Of a DNA stretch of 23,897 nt, positions 23,555 to 23,897 are shown one piece after another (the first letter of the stretch is position 1; each line of letters begins with the position of its first letter). A program made the translations under genes and the position numbers. The DNA comes from an uncultured Burkholderiales bacterium (lineage in GTDB: Bacteria > Pseudomonadota > Gammaproteobacteria > Burkholderiales > Burkholderiaceae), in NCBI GenBank assembly GCA_946480465.1, contig CAMLJY010000080.1, positions 1 through 23,897 of the forward strand, read 5' to 3'. The notes below the pieces were generated by a model, which worked only from the letters and a program-made list of their open reading frames with translations, made no database searches and had not been told where the DNA came from.

Positions 23555-23708
23555 GCGGGAGGCGGGCGTGGCCGTGGCCGTCGCGTCCCCGAATCCCCGC
23601 GGGCGGGCACGCATCGGCCGCCATCGCGGCCAGTCGCGCGTTTCTGGTGCGGTAGGCGGCGCCCAGCGCGGTCCTGCGGGCAGGGGGCGGGGCGGGTTTC
23701 CACCTAGC
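23555..23708. other. GC-rich spacer before the sugar transporter
   Basis: Between the sigma-factor operon and the LacI-type site I see no gene, no clear terminator with a T-run and no repeat. The stretch is GC-rich throughout. Confidence 0.3.
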
Positions 23709-23724
23709 TTGCAATCGATTGCAA
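23709..23724. promoter_or_regulatory. Perfect 16-bp palindrome, LacI-family operator
   Basis: TTGCAATCGATTGCAA is a perfect palindrome with a central CG, the form typical of LacI-family sugar regulators. A further half-like GCAATCG follows directly (23721-23727). It lies 72 bp before the MFS transporter start, and the TTGCAA itself could double as a -35 box, so a bound repressor would block transcription. Confidence 0.7.
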
Positions 23725-23796
23725 TCGCTGATGATTCCGCCCGTCGCCGCAGTCCAGCGGCATCGCCCGCCCTCCACCGCAACCCGTCCGCCGTCC

Positions 23797-23897
23797 ATGC
23801 ACCACCGCGCCAAACCCCGCCTCGGCCTGCGCCAGGTGGTGAACATGAACGTCGGCTTCTTCGGCATCCAGTTCAGCTTCGGGCTGCAGCAGGGCAA
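23797..23897 (+). CDS. MFS sugar transporter, N-terminal fragment
   Basis: Only 33 codons are inside the window. The start MHHRAKPRLGLRQVVNMNVG continues into FFGIQFSFGLQQG, which matches the first helix of the MFS glycoside/maltose/sucrose transporters of proteobacteria (pattern N-M-x-x-G-F-F-G-I-Q-x-x-x-x-L-Q). The LacI-type operator upstream supports a sugar-induced gene. The remainder, and probably a glycosidase and its LacI regulator, would lie beyond the right edge. Confidence 0.68.
   Translation, partial: MHHRAKPRLGLRQVVNMNVGFFGIQFSFGLQQG

Overview
The window is about 70% G+C and reads like a Burkholderiales-type betaproteobacterium. The Liv-type ABC importer with a fused LivM-LivG subunit, the feruloyl-CoA synthase-like ligase, the Pseudomonas-type 4-hydroxybenzoyl-CoA thioesterase and the strong codon bias all fit that group; the assignment is an inference, since no rRNA or marker gene is present. 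Gene density is high and many genes overlap by 1-4 bp. No tRNA, rRNA, CRISPR array, insertion sequence or phage gene is visible.

Layout: (1) 1-1379, minus: SelO-type protein AMPylase, cut by the left edge. (2) 1573-3540, plus: gamma-glutamyltransferase with a lipoprotein signal, behind a plausible sigma-70 promoter. (3) 3652-10785, minus: one very large two-module non-ribosomal peptide synthetase, C-A-T-C-A-T-R. Its second adenylation domain carries an almost perfect cysteine code, its second condensation domain has lost the catalytic His-His pair, and release is reductive. It is the accessory gene of the window and the best candidate for an undescribed product. (4) 10977-21316: a catabolic and uptake island. 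A divergent amidohydrolase (minus) faces a plus-strand run of enoyl-CoA hydratase, feruloyl-CoA synthase-like ligase, short-chain dehydrogenase, 4-hydroxybenzoyl-CoA thioesterase, periplasmic binding protein, LivH permease, LivM-LivG fusion, LivF ATPase and a MarR regulator. (5) 21674-22135, plus: a secreted protein with four thrombospondin type-3-like Asp-rich repeats, closed by tandem hairpin terminators. (6) 22546-23554, plus: a tightly overlapping trio of a DUF2892-like membrane protein, an ECF sigma factor and a second small membrane protein; both membrane proteins carry a CPxC motif. (7) 23797 to the right edge, plus: the start of an MFS sugar transporter behind a perfect 16-bp LacI-type operator.

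How the genes work together: region 4 has the parts of a CoA-dependent, beta-oxidation-like side-chain shortening of p-hydroxycinnamates (ferulate, p-coumarate): import, CoA activation, hydration, oxidation, then cleavage by a metal-dependent hydrolase or thioester hydrolysis to a hydroxybenzoate. A MarR repressor at the end of the run probably senses an aryl-CoA ester. The AT-rich divergent spacer at 11856-12011 holds three inverted repeats and is the likely control point. The NRPS lies 191 bp downstream of the amidohydrolase on the same strand and could be read from the same promoter, but no NRPS accessory gene (phosphopantetheinyl transferase, MbtH, exporter) lies in the window.
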